Source: DAOVQB01 sp023128935 | GTDB lineage: Bacteria > Eisenbacteria > RBG-16-71-46 > CAIMUX01 > WJJG01 | Assembly: GCA_030628905.1 (NCBI GenBank) | Contig: DAOVQB010000022.1 | Span: 1 to 36,986 of the forward strand | Direction of reading: 5' to 3' | DNA length: 36,986 nucleotides | Part shown: piece after piece, positions 8,582 through 16,413 of the stretch | Position numbering within the stretch: the stretch's first letter is position 1 | How the letters are laid out: every line of letters starts with the position of its first letter | Notes under the pieces: generated by a model | The model's database searches: none | What the model was told of the DNA's origin: nothing | Seen by the model: the letters and a program-made list of their open reading frames with translations, nothing else | Program-made: the position numbers and the translations under genes

Positions 8582-8908
8582 ATGGACAGAGACCTCATAA
8601 GCACGCGCCTGGAGATTGATATTGAGACGCTGAGGACCTTCTGCGCCAAGTGGAAGATTGTCGAACTCGCGCTCTTCGGATCCGTCCTGGCCGAGGACTT
8701 CCGTCCCGACAGTGACATTGATGCCCTGGTAACATTTGGTGCCGGAGCGCACGGTACCCTCTGGGACTTCATCCACATGCGGGAGGAGTTCGAGCAGTTG
8801 GTTGGCCGGCGGGTCGATCTGATCGAACGTGCGGTCCTGAAGCAGAGCCGTAATTACATCCGACGATCGGCGATTCTCGGATCAGCAAAGGTGATCTATG
8901 CAGCGTGA
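8582..8908 (+). CDS. mntA: MntA-type nucleotidyltransferase antitoxin
   Basis: This 108-aa protein is a minimal nucleotidyltransferase. The catalytic signature is intact: Gly33-Ser34, then Asp45-x-Asp47 (LFGSVLAEDF and SDIDALV). In characterised MntA-HepT pairs the enzyme transfers AMP from ATP to a tyrosine of HepT and so neutralises it. I start at the ATG at 8582, with GTGGAG eight bases upstream and a promoter ending at 8541; the ATG at 8576 is also possible. The 3' end overlaps hepT by 11 bp, as expected for a coupled pair. Confidence 0.88.
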   Translation: MDRDLISTRLEIDIETLRTFCAKWKIVELALFGSVLAEDFRPDSDIDALVTFGAGAHGTLWDFIHMREEFEQLVGRRVDLIERAVLKQSRNYIRRSAILGSAKVIYAA

Positions 8909-9248
8909 TATCGCCCATCTACTAGACATGCTTGACTCGGCACAACTGATCCGCAACTACGTTGCAGACAGGAGCCGGGAGGAGTTCCTGAGTCAAGTCG
9001 GCTTCCAGGATCAGGTCATTCGGCGTTTCGAGATCATCGGGGAAGCAGCCCGGCGGGTATCGGAGCAGATGCGCAAAGAGCTGCCTACAGTTCCCTGGCA
9101 CGAGATGATTGGTCTGCGCAACATCCTCATCCACGACTACGGGGAGGTGAATCTAGAGCAGCTCTGGGACATCATCCAGATCGATCTCCCCAGCCTGATT
9201 CGAACGATCGAACCCCTGATCCCTCCCCCTTCTGAATCTCCTTATTGA
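8898..9248 (+). CDS. hepT: HepT-like RNase toxin (DUF86/HEPN)
   Basis: The 116-aa helical protein carries the HEPN active-site motif R-x4-H-x-Y as RNILIHDY (Arg74, His79, Tyr81). In this family the Arg and His cleave RNA and the Tyr is the residue AMPylated by MntA. AAAGGTGA precedes the ATG by a few bases and lies inside mntA. With the upstream nucleotidyltransferase this is a complete type VII toxin-antitoxin module. Its cellular RNA target cannot be told from sequence. Confidence 0.9.
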   Translation: MQRDIAHLLDMLDSAQLIRNYVADRSREEFLSQVGFQDQVIRRFEIIGEAARRVSEQMRKELPTVPWHEMIGLRNILIHDYGEVNLEQLWDIIQIDLPSLIRTIEPLIPPPSESPY

Positions 9249-9477
9249 AGACCCAGGAGTGGGATCTCTTGGATTGGGCATCTGGAGGAGAAAGATACCC
9301 ATCCACGGTGGACCTATCCGCAGGCGCCATGGGAAACTCCCGCCACCAGTTCGTTCCGGCCGACCATGTGTGGACGTCCAGGGAGTGACAGGAATGCTCC
9401 GCGGCTGCGGATCGAGGGATTCCTGTGGGACTGTTACCCGGACCTTGATGCCGTGATCCAACCGCTGGACTATGGAC

Positions 9478-9728
9478 CACGGTTTGGAAGCGGACCGCGC
9501 AATTATTGAAACATCGCAGATACGTCTGCGCCCGATCCTGCTGACACTGTCACGACGATCGGCGGCTTGTTTCTGCTGTGGCTGGGAGGCAGTCCGATGT
9601 GGGAACCGATGGCCATTGCCATCATGTTCGGCTTGCTCTTCTCGACCGTCTTGACCCTGGGTGTGGTGCCGGTTCTGTATTCCCTGCTGTTCCGGGTGAA
9701 ATTCAAAGGGTTCAAGTATGAGGGCTGA
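9478..9728 (+). pseudogene. C-terminal remnant of an RND efflux transporter
   Basis: A plus-strand stretch encodes AIIETSQIRLRPILLT. After loss of one base near 9544 it continues in another frame as VTTIGGLFLLWLGG, then MWEPMAIAIMFGLLFS, VLTLGVVPVLYSLLF and the tail FKGFKYEG with a TGA at 9726. This is the last transmembrane region of AcrB/MexB-type pumps. The rest of the ~1000-residue gene is absent; the preceding 230 bp after hepT show nothing recognisable. It is a decayed fragment, perhaps left by the insertion or rearrangement that brought in mntA-hepT. Confidence 0.8.
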
Positions 9729-9807
9729 GGGGCCAGGTGGGCTTCCTGGACCAATCCCGCTTGGCGCGGAGTTCTCACCAAGCTCCGCCGAGGCCGGATC
9801 CCTATGA

Positions 9808-12321
9808 TCAGCCGGTGACCCTGGCTATGAGCAGCGTGTAATCATCGCCCAGATCCCGGCTGCCCCGGAAGTGGTCCACCGCCTCCTCAATCACCTCCAG
9901 CAGCCGCGCTGGTGACTCCTCGTGGTGGGGAGCGATAGCCTCCACGATACGCTCCTCGCCGAATTCATCGTCGTCCTCGTTCATCGCCTCGCTGACGCCG
10001 TCGGTGAAGGCCACCAGCAGATCGCCGGGGACCATCGCCACCGACTGCTCCGCGAACTCCAGGCCGGGAAAGACGCCGAGGATGGGCCCCACCGGATTCA
10101 ACTCGCTGTGGCTGCCGTCCGCGCGGACGAGTCGCGGCGGGTTGTGGCCGGCGTTGACGAAGGTCAAGCTGTGTCTGGCCGGGTCGAAGACCGCAGCGAA
10201 GAAGGTGATGAACTGTTCAATGGGCGTGTTGGCGTGGATGATGTCATTGATGCCGCCCACCATCTCGCCCAGAGGCACCCCCACCCGCACCATGCTGCGG
10301 ATAGAGGCCTGCAGGTTGGCCATGATCATGGCCGCGCCCGCGCCCTTACCGGAAACGTCACCCACTGCCATCAGGGTGCGGCCACCGGGCAGGGCGAGCA
10401 CGTCGTAGTAGTCGCCAGCCACCTCCAAGCTGGCCTGGAAGCAGGCGGCCAGCTCGAGCCCAGGCGTCTCAGGCAGACTGCGCGGGAGGAAGCCCTCCTG
10501 CACCTTGCGGGCCATGTCGAGCTGCTCCTCCAGGCGCCGCTTGTCGAGGGTCTCCTCCAGCAGGCTGAGGTTCTCGCACTCCAGGGCCACCTGGGAACTC
10601 AGCGTGCTCAGCTCCTCGAGACCCGCCACGCTGAGTCCCTCCCAATCCTCGTCACAGACCAGGAAGAGCAGGCCCATGATACGGGTATGCCAAGCCAAGG
10701 GCAGGATCACGCCGACCCGCCGGGCTGTGAGCCACTCCCGCTCCTCCTCGCTGAGGACGATCTGTTCACCAGCTAGCAGCTCATCCACTAGCAGCGGCTT
10801 GCGCCGGGAGCGCAGGTTGCCCAAGAGCTGGCCCCGTTCGGCGAAGGGCAGCGCCTCGCCGCCGGGCAGGCAGAAACGCGCGCCCTGCTCATCCCACATG
10901 GCCGGCACCACCGCGCCTATGCCCAGTCCCTCGCGCAGGCTCTGTTCCAGCCGCTTGAAAAGACTGCTGCGATCGGCCATGGAGGCTGTCGACGCGTGGA
11001 ACTCCCCCAGGATCTGGCGCAGCCGCCGTCGCTCGGGGTAGATGCGGCCCTCGAAGGCGTTCTGCGCGCGACGGTGCAAGGGGGAGAAGCCCAGGGCCAG
11101 CACCAGGGCCACCGCCAGTGTCGGTGGCCGGCCCGAGACATTCAGGCTGCCCAGGAGCAGTTCGCTTGCGAAGTAAAGCAGGGCGAAGAAGGCCACTAGG
11201 AGCACGCCTGTTACCAGGACATGGCGGGTGCCCCGGTGCAGGCGTCCCTCCACCTCCAACAGGCGGTAGCGCCCGAAGGCAAAGGCGAAGCTGATGGGCG
11301 AGAGCAGCAGGGCCAGGAAACTGATCAGGATCATGGCCATCACAACAATGTGAGGGAGCTGCGCCGCGAAACCGGGGATCGCAAACAGCACGGTCAGTAT
11401 GAACAGCATGCCCAGACCGAGCCCACTGCCCCAGGTGACTAAGGAGAGCTGACGCTTGACCAGGGGTTGCCGGGCTTTGTGCGAGCGAAAACCCAGGACG
11501 AAGAAGCCCCCGAAGATCTGCAGGGAGACGGCGATGATAAATACCATTCCGGGCCCGAACTCACTGCCCAGCAGATTGTCTGCGATAATGAGGGCCTGGG
11601 GTGTATAGAGGAGCAAATGCACCAGCAGGGTCCGGCGCTTCACCCAGCCCAAGACCGTGGGGAAGTAGAGTTGAAGGTTGAGCCAGAAGGCTCCGAGGCT
11701 GAGACCCAAGATGGTCAGGGTGCTCTCGATGATGGCATGGCCAGGAATTGTGAAAGCGGGGTAGTGTTTGAAGCCCAGGTCTACCCCGGTCAGCATTATA
11801 GAGATCATGGAGAAGCTAAAGAGCGCCAGGGCCCGCACGCCGGCCAGATCACGGCGCTTGGCCAGGGCCCAGAGGCCCACGGCCAGGAAGCCGATGGCGA
11901 TCAGGAAGCGCGTGATCTGCATGGCCAGGACAAAGGCAATGTCGCGTGTCTCTCGCTCCCGGTACTGGATGACGGCCTGGCGCAGCTCGCCCCCCTGTTT
12001 GATAGTCAGATGGATCTGCTCGCCGGGGCTATGGATGCCGGCGCGGAGGCCGCCAAGGCTGAGGCTGTCGCCATCGGCAGACACGATGGCCACCAGCGTA
12101 TCACCGGGGGCAGGGATTACGGGGCCCAGGAAGTTGTCCGGATCGACCTTTTCGAAGACCCAGGGACCATCCTCATCGGAGTCCTGGATCCCCAGGCTCG
12201 CTTGCCCGGAGGGGATCCATCGCGCCAGCTTGCTGGCATCCTGCATGGTAAAGGCCAGCATATAGAGCAGAATCAACACACCCACGGCGGTGATCAGACC
12301 GCCAAAGATTCTCCCTTTCAT
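9808..12321 (-). CDS. Membrane-anchored SpoIIE/RsbU-type serine phosphatase with GAF-like region
   Basis: This 837-aa protein probably dephosphorylates STAS-domain anti-anti-sigma factors in a partner-switching cascade. Residues ~7-27 form a first membrane segment, followed by an extracytoplasmic PDZ-like stretch (PGDTLVAIVSADGDSL). A block of about seven more hydrophobic segments spans residues ~130-400. A GAF-like sensor region follows (~450-590), then a coiled linker (LEETLDKRRLEEQLDMARKV). The PP2C-type phosphatase has VAGDYYD (~633), GDVSGKG (~653), NAGHNPP (~722), TDGVSEA (~772) and DDYTLLI (~824), so the metal-binding aspartates are present. GAGG sits just before the ATG at 12321. The nearest possible substrate is the STAS protein at 14974. 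Confidence 0.9.
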   Translation of the reverse strand: MKGRIFGGLITAVGVLILLYMLAFTMQDASKLARWIPSGQASLGIQDSDEDGPWVFEKVDPDNFLGPVIPAPGDTLVAIVSADGDSLSLGGLRAGIHSPGEQIHLTIKQGGELRQAVIQYRERETRDIAFVLAMQITRFLIAIGFLAVGLWALAKRRDLAGVRALALFSFSMISIMLTGVDLGFKHYPAFTIPGHAIIESTLTILGLSLGAFWLNLQLYFPTVLGWVKRRTLLVHLLLYTPQALIIADNLLGSEFGPGMVFIIAVSLQIFGGFFVLGFRSHKARQPLVKRQLSLVTWGSGLGLGMLFILTVLFAIPGFAAQLPHIVVMAMILISFLALLLSPISFAFAFGRYRLLEVEGRLHRGTRHVLVTGVLLVAFFALLYFASELLLGSLNVSGRPPTLAVALVLALGFSPLHRRAQNAFEGRIYPERRRLRQILGEFHASTASMADRSSLFKRLEQSLREGLGIGAVVPAMWDEQGARFCLPGGEALPFAERGQLLGNLRSRRKPLLVDELLAGEQIVLSEEEREWLTARRVGVILPLAWHTRIMGLLFLVCDEDWEGLSVAGLEELSTLSSQVALECENLSLLEETLDKRRLEEQLDMARKVQEGFLPRSLPETPGLELAACFQASLEVAGDYYDVLALPGGRTLMAVGDVSGKGAGAAMIMANLQASIRSMVRVGVPLGEMVGGINDIIHANTPIEQFITFFAAVFDPARHSLTFVNAGHNPPRLVRADGSHSELNPVGPILGVFPGLEFAEQSVAMVPGDLLVAFTDGVSEAMNEDDDEFGEERIVEAIAPHHEESPARLLEVIEEAVDHFRGSRDLGDDYTLLIARVTG

Positions 12322-12506
12322 GGTCCTCAGTGTGTGTGGGGACGGGCATACTTGTCAACTCAAGCAGATCTCGATCCCATGAGCGTCACCGCCACTCCAC
12401 CGACCTCGCCCCCTCTCACCAGGGGCTACAGCGATGAATTGCGCTACCCCACGCAACGGCGGGTTTGCCATGGCCCGCCCGCAGCGGTAGCCTATGCTTG
12501 AGTGTC

Positions 12507-12626
12507 GCCAATGGCGTAGGCGTGCATGAGGTATGCTGCACGCGACAGTGGCCAATGGCGTAGGCATGCATGAGGTATGCTGCGCGCGACAGTGGCCAAT
12601 GGCATCGATAAGCATGAGGTTTGATT
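12507..12626. repeat. 44-bp tandem repeat, about 2.7 copies, upstream of glnN
   Basis: Units start at 12507, 12551 and 12595 with GCCAATGGC and each includes GCATGAGGT. The first two are nearly identical; the third is diverged and runs up to the glnN ribosome site. The repeat lies in the divergent region between the phosphatase and glnN and could contain or space regulatory sites. Confidence 0.88.
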
Positions 12627-12648
12627 GCTCACGGAGGGGAAATTCACG

Positions 12649-14781
12649 ATGGACAAGGCAAAGACCTCTCGGTCGCATGCTGACACGTTCGGCTCGCTCA
12701 CCTTCACCGGCAACGTGCTCCATAAACGCCTGCCCACAGACATCCATGAGAAGCTCCAACAGACGATCACCCGCGGCCTTCCACTGGAGCCGAGTATCGC
12801 AAACGCTATTGCGCTGGCGATGAAGGACTGGGCCTTGGAGCACGGCGCAACACACTACTGTCACTGGTTCCAACCGCTGACTGGTGCCACCGCGGAGAAG
12901 CACGACGCCTTTTTGACCCCTAACGGCGATGGCAGCGCTATCAGCAGTTTCTCCGGCGACCAACTCATCCTCGGTGAACCTGACGCCAGTTCGTTCCCCT
13001 CTGGCGGCATTCGGGACACGTACGAGGCCCGCGGTTATACAGCCTGGGACGCAACGAGCCCCGCCTTTATTCTCAAGACCCCCGAGGGGGCCACACTCTG
13101 TATCCCCAGCGTCTTTGTTTCCTACCACGGTGAGGCATTGGACAAGAAAACGCCTCTCCTGCGCTCAATCGAGGAGGTCAATGAGCATGCCATGCGCATC
13201 CTGCGGGTTTTCGGCACTGATCAGGGTGTGTCTCGGGTTCACGTCACGCTGGGCTCAGAGCAGGAGTTCTTCCTGGTCGATAAGGAGTTCTACAACCAGA
13301 GGCGTGATCTGCAGATCTGTGGCCGGACACTGATCGGATCCCCGCCACCGAAGGGGCATCAGCTTGACGACCACTACTTCGGTGCGATCCACGAACGTGT
13401 GATGGCGTTCATGACCGAGGTTGACCAATGGCTGTGCGAGCTTGGTGTACCGCTCAAGACACGTCATAACGAGGTTGCACCGGGCCAGTATGAAATCGCA
13501 CCAACCTACGAAACCGCCAATATCGCCGCCGATCATCAGATGCTGGTCATGCACGTTCTACAGGCAGTCGCCGGCCGCCACGGTTTTGTCTGCCTACTGC
13601 ATGAGAAGCCTTTCTCTGGCGTGAACGGTTCGGGCAAGCACGTTAACTGGTCACTCTCAACCGACACCGGCCTCAATCTGCTCGACCCCCAGGACGAGGC
13701 GCATACGAATATGCAATTCCTCGTCTTTCTTACATCCGTTGTTCGTGCGGTGGATCTGCATGCCGACGTGCTGCGGGCATCGGTCTCCGGGGCCGGCAAT
13801 GACCATCGCCTGGGTGCCGGTGAAGCGCCACCGGCCATCATGTCGATCTTCCTCGGCGAACTGCTGTCAGATATCCTGGATCAGCTCAAGAAGGGAGAGC
13901 CGGAATCAACCAAGAAAAGGGGTTTGCTGAATCTCGGGGCACACACCCTGCCGCAGATTCCTCGCCACGGCTGTGACCGCAATCGCACCAGCCCGTTCGC
14001 TTTCACAGGAAACAAGTTTGAGTTCCGTGCGGTGGGCGCCATGGCCACCGTCGCCTGGCCCAGCACGGTGCTCAATACAATCGTCGCCGAGTCGCTGGAC
14101 TACATGGCCACGCAGCTCGAGGGGAAAAAGGGCAAGATCCCAACACCTGAGCAGCTCAAGACAAGGGTCAAGACACTCTTGAGGGATGTTGTCGAGAAAC
14201 ACCGACGGATCGTTTTCGATGGGGACAGCTATTCCGAGGCGTGGCACATGGAAGCGCAGAAGCGCGGCTTACCGAATCTGAAGACCACCGTAGACGCCCT
14301 GCCTTCTCTGAAGAGCCGCAAGGCGATGGATCTATTTGCAAAGTACGGCGTCCTCAGCAACCGCGAGCTCAAGGCACGCATTGACGTGCAGCTCGAGAAA
14401 CATAACACCATTCTTGGAATTGAGGCGCGAACCCTGTCGGGCATTCTGAAGACGCAGGTGCTGCCGGCGGCCATCAGGTATCAGACGGAACTGGCTGAGG
14501 CCGCGGCCGCCACCCGATCCGCCGGCCTGGAGTGCCCCGATACGGAAGCACAGCTCAAGTCCCTGATCGGCACGATCCACGAGTTTCGTACCGCCACAGA
14601 GACGATCGAGACTGCCAGCACGAGTAACTCCCCTGATATCGAGGCACAAGCCAGGCAGGTGCGCGACGAACTCATCCCGGCCATGGAGCGGGTGCGAACC
14701 CTAGCCGACGCGCTCGAGCGTGTGATACCTGATGATCTGTGGCCGCTGCCTACCTATGCGGAGATGCTATTCGTCCGGTAA
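12649..14781 (+). CDS. glnN: Type III glutamine synthetase GlnN
   Basis: The enzyme joins ammonia to glutamate using ATP. At 710 aa it has the length of the type III family (about 700-730), not the 450-470 of type I. Recognisable active-site segments are NEVAPGQYEIAP, GSGKHVNWSLS, GNDHRLGAGEAPPAI and the NRTSPFAFTGNKFEFRAVG block. The start at 12649 has GGAGGGG about ten bases upstream; an in-frame start at 12625 falls in the repeat and is less likely. The gene stands alone between a divergent phosphatase and a repeat-preceded STAS gene. Control may act through the repeated upstream segment, which is a guess. Confidence 0.96.
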   Translation: MDKAKTSRSHADTFGSLTFTGNVLHKRLPTDIHEKLQQTITRGLPLEPSIANAIALAMKDWALEHGATHYCHWFQPLTGATAEKHDAFLTPNGDGSAISSFSGDQLILGEPDASSFPSGGIRDTYEARGYTAWDATSPAFILKTPEGATLCIPSVFVSYHGEALDKKTPLLRSIEEVNEHAMRILRVFGTDQGVSRVHVTLGSEQEFFLVDKEFYNQRRDLQICGRTLIGSPPPKGHQLDDHYFGAIHERVMAFMTEVDQWLCELGVPLKTRHNEVAPGQYEIAPTYETANIAADHQMLVMHVLQAVAGRHGFVCLLHEKPFSGVNGSGKHVNWSLSTDTGLNLLDPQDEAHTNMQFLVFLTSVVRAVDLHADVLRASVSGAGNDHRLGAGEAPPAIMSIFLGELLSDILDQLKKGEPESTKKRGLLNLGAHTLPQIPRHGCDRNRTSPFAFTGNKFEFRAVGAMATVAWPSTVLNTIVAESLDYMATQLEGKKGKIPTPEQLKTRVKTLLRDVVEKHRRIVFDGDSYSEAWHMEAQKRGLPNLKTTVDALPSLKSRKAMDLFAKYGVLSNRELKARIDVQLEKHNTILGIEARTLSGILKTQVLPAAIRYQTELAEAAAATRSAGLECPDTEAQLKSLIGTIHEFRTATETIETASTSNSPDIEAQARQVRDELIPAMERVRTLADALERVIPDDLWPLPTYAEMLFVR

Positions 14782-14834
14782 AACGGGATTGTGGATTGCC
14801 CGCAGCACTCGTCAATGGTAGCTTGCGACCGAGC

Positions 14835-14959
14835 GAAGAAGGAAACTGAGACCTCTGACAAAGAAGGAATCCGGGACCTCTGACGAAGAAGGAACCAGGG
14901 ACCTCTGATGAAGAAGGAACCAGGGACCTCTGATGAAGAAGGAACCAGGGACCTTGCCG
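14835..14959 (+). repeat. 25-bp tandem repeat x5 upstream of the STAS gene
   Basis: Units start at 14835, 14860, 14885, 14910 and 14935, built on GAAGAAGGAACCAGGGACCT. Each unit contains a purine-rich AAGAAGGA that resembles a ribosome site, and the third to fifth are almost identical. The 25-bp period is not a multiple of three. An open frame from 14908 runs through it, but this is probably not translated. Confidence 0.92.
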
Positions 14960-14973
14960 ATGGGAGCATCCAG

Positions 14974-15339
14974 ATGCATCAGCGCAAGAGCCTAGTCGTT
15001 GAACGAATTGCACAGGAGGATTCCAAGGCAGTCATCTTCCGCCTGGCAGGCAAGCTCACTAGTACCAAGGAATGCTACGACTTCCTCGAGAGCGTGCGCG
15101 ACGATGTCCATGGAGGATGCACTCGCATCGTGTTCAATCTGGAGAAGATCGACCAGGTATCGAGCCCCGGCATCGGAATCATCGCCGCCTGCTATACCTC
15201 GACAACCAATGCCGGCGGCAGTATAACCATCGTAGCAGCGCCCCAGCGCGTGGGCACGCTGCTGGAAGTCGTCCGCCTTTGGGATCTCTTCGCACACTAC
15301 GACACCGAGGATGAGGCGCTTGAGGCGCTGCCAGGTTGA
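14974..15339 (+). CDS. STAS-domain anti-anti-sigma factor (SpoIIAA/RsbV type)
   Basis: A 121-aa single STAS domain. The strand-helix core reads VIFRLAGKLTS, then IVFNLEKIDQVSSPGIGIIAA, where the serine pair before PGIG matches the position phosphorylated in SpoIIAA/RsbV proteins, and ends ITIVAAPQRVGTLLEVVRL. Such proteins bind an anti-sigma kinase when dephosphorylated and so free a sigma factor. GGGAG lies about eight bases before the ATG at 14974; a longer frame from 14908 would add 22 residues encoded by the repeat. A SpoIIE phosphatase lies 2.6 kb away, but no RsbW-type kinase is in the window. Confidence 0.87.
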   Translation: MHQRKSLVVERIAQEDSKAVIFRLAGKLTSTKECYDFLESVRDDVHGGCTRIVFNLEKIDQVSSPGIGIIAACYTSTTNAGGSITIVAAPQRVGTLLEVVRLWDLFAHYDTEDEALEALPG

Positions 15340-15450
15340 GACGTGGATTCTGCCACAGGGGTGGTATACTAGTCGCCGCTGGTTAGCCCCGGTCTGACAT
15401 GCATCCACAGAGCAAGGAGCGCCCACTCGCGGATTTCCACCGGATCGCGG

Positions 15451-16236
15451 TCATACGCCACGTGTCCCGGACCCCCAGATCCAGACATGCATCTGCAGAT
15501 TCAGGCGCACCTTCAATCGGTCTTCCAGGATCCATTCAGCAAGCTTCTTCCTGCTGAGTCCCGGCGCGCCCTGCCGAGAGGCGGTCGCCTCCCTCTCCCC
15601 CGAGTCCGCAGTAGCCCGGCTTGTGGCGCAGCAGGTATCCTTGACGTCTCGAATCCCCGCCTCCTTGTCTGCTCCACCATGCGGCTCGACGGGGGAGAAA
15701 TGCACCACACGGCGTTCGGCAAGCCCGGTCTCGCGCAAGAAGCTCCTGGCCCACTCGTAATCTGCCCGCGAGCAGAGGACGAACTTGATCTCGTCGTGGG
15801 GCCCGAGACGCTCCAGGTTGGCCATATCCTGGCGGTCCTGCATGCCTGAGTCTGGGGTTTTCACATCCAGGATGATGCGGGCGCGGGGATCCACGCCCTC
15901 GATCGAAACGCCCCCCCCGGTCTCGACAAGAACCTGGTAACCCTCCTCCAGCAGAGCCCGGATCAAAGGCCTGGCTCCTTCCTGTGCCAGCGGCTCACCT
16001 CCGGTCACCTCGACCAGCCCGATCCCGCTGCGCTTCACGGTCTCCATAAGTGCGGGCAACTCGATTGCCTCCCCACCCTCCAGGGCATGCGGCGTATCAC
16101 AATAGCGGCACCGGAGAGGACAGCCCGCCAGGCGGATCAGCACGCAAGGCCAGCCTGTGAAGCTGCACTCACCCTGGATCGTGGTGTAGATCTCACTAAC
16201 CATGAGTGTCACCGGAGAGGCGCTCGAAGAACCCAT
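15451..16236 (-). CDS. queE: 7-carboxy-7-deazaguanine synthase QueE (radical SAM)
   Basis: QueE rearranges 6-carboxytetrahydropterin, the QueD product, to 7-carboxy-7-deazaguanine, the QueC substrate. The radical SAM cluster motif is C-x3-C-x2-C in GCPLRCRYCDT, with TTIQGECSFTGWP before it and VEVTGGEPL, VETGGG and DVKTPDSG after it. An insert of roughly 40 residues (about 189-232), rich in charged and small residues, separates HFSPVEP from the C-terminal LAEWILED. AAGGGA precedes the ATG pair at 16239/16236. A start at Met13 would also keep the whole core. queE is 9 kb from queC and queD and on its own. Confidence 0.94.
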   Translation of the reverse strand: MGSSSASPVTLMVSEIYTTIQGECSFTGWPCVLIRLAGCPLRCRYCDTPHALEGGEAIELPALMETVKRSGIGLVEVTGGEPLAQEGARPLIRALLEEGYQVLVETGGGVSIEGVDPRARIILDVKTPDSGMQDRQDMANLERLGPHDEIKFVLCSRADYEWARSFLRETGLAERRVVHFSPVEPHGGADKEAGIRDVKDTCCATSRATADSGEREATASRQGAPGLSRKKLAEWILEDRLKVRLNLQMHVWIWGSGTRGV

Positions 16237-16383
16237 CATTCCCTTCCGATCATCTCACGATCCTGCGGGACGACTTTGTTGCGCACGCCACGCCGGGCTG
16301 CCCAACCCTATTCCCTTCCCCTCATCTTGCGACCCTTCGGGACGACTTCGTATCGCGCACGCCACGCCGGGTTACCCCACCCA
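16237..16383. repeat. Direct repeat, two copies about 72 bp apart, between queE and the GAF gene
   Basis: Two imperfect copies of ATTCCCTTCC ... GGGACGACTT ... GCGCACGCCACGCCGGG lie end to end. The second ends near 16383, just before the GAF gene stop. They form most of the 180-bp gap and may supply the queE leader; no hairpin terminator is obvious. Confidence 0.8.
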
Positions 16384-16413
16384 GCGCCCATCCCCCGTCG
16401 TGGGCAGGAATCG

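Noticed and set aside
11467..12501. 344-codon plus frame opposite the phosphatase gene
   Set aside because: Antisense shadow of a GC-rich gene with clear SpoIIE motifs on the minus strand.
15340..15450. TATACT at about 15370 as a promoter for a gene opposite queE
   Set aside because: No -35 element at proper spacing and the frame that follows is an antisense shadow of queE.
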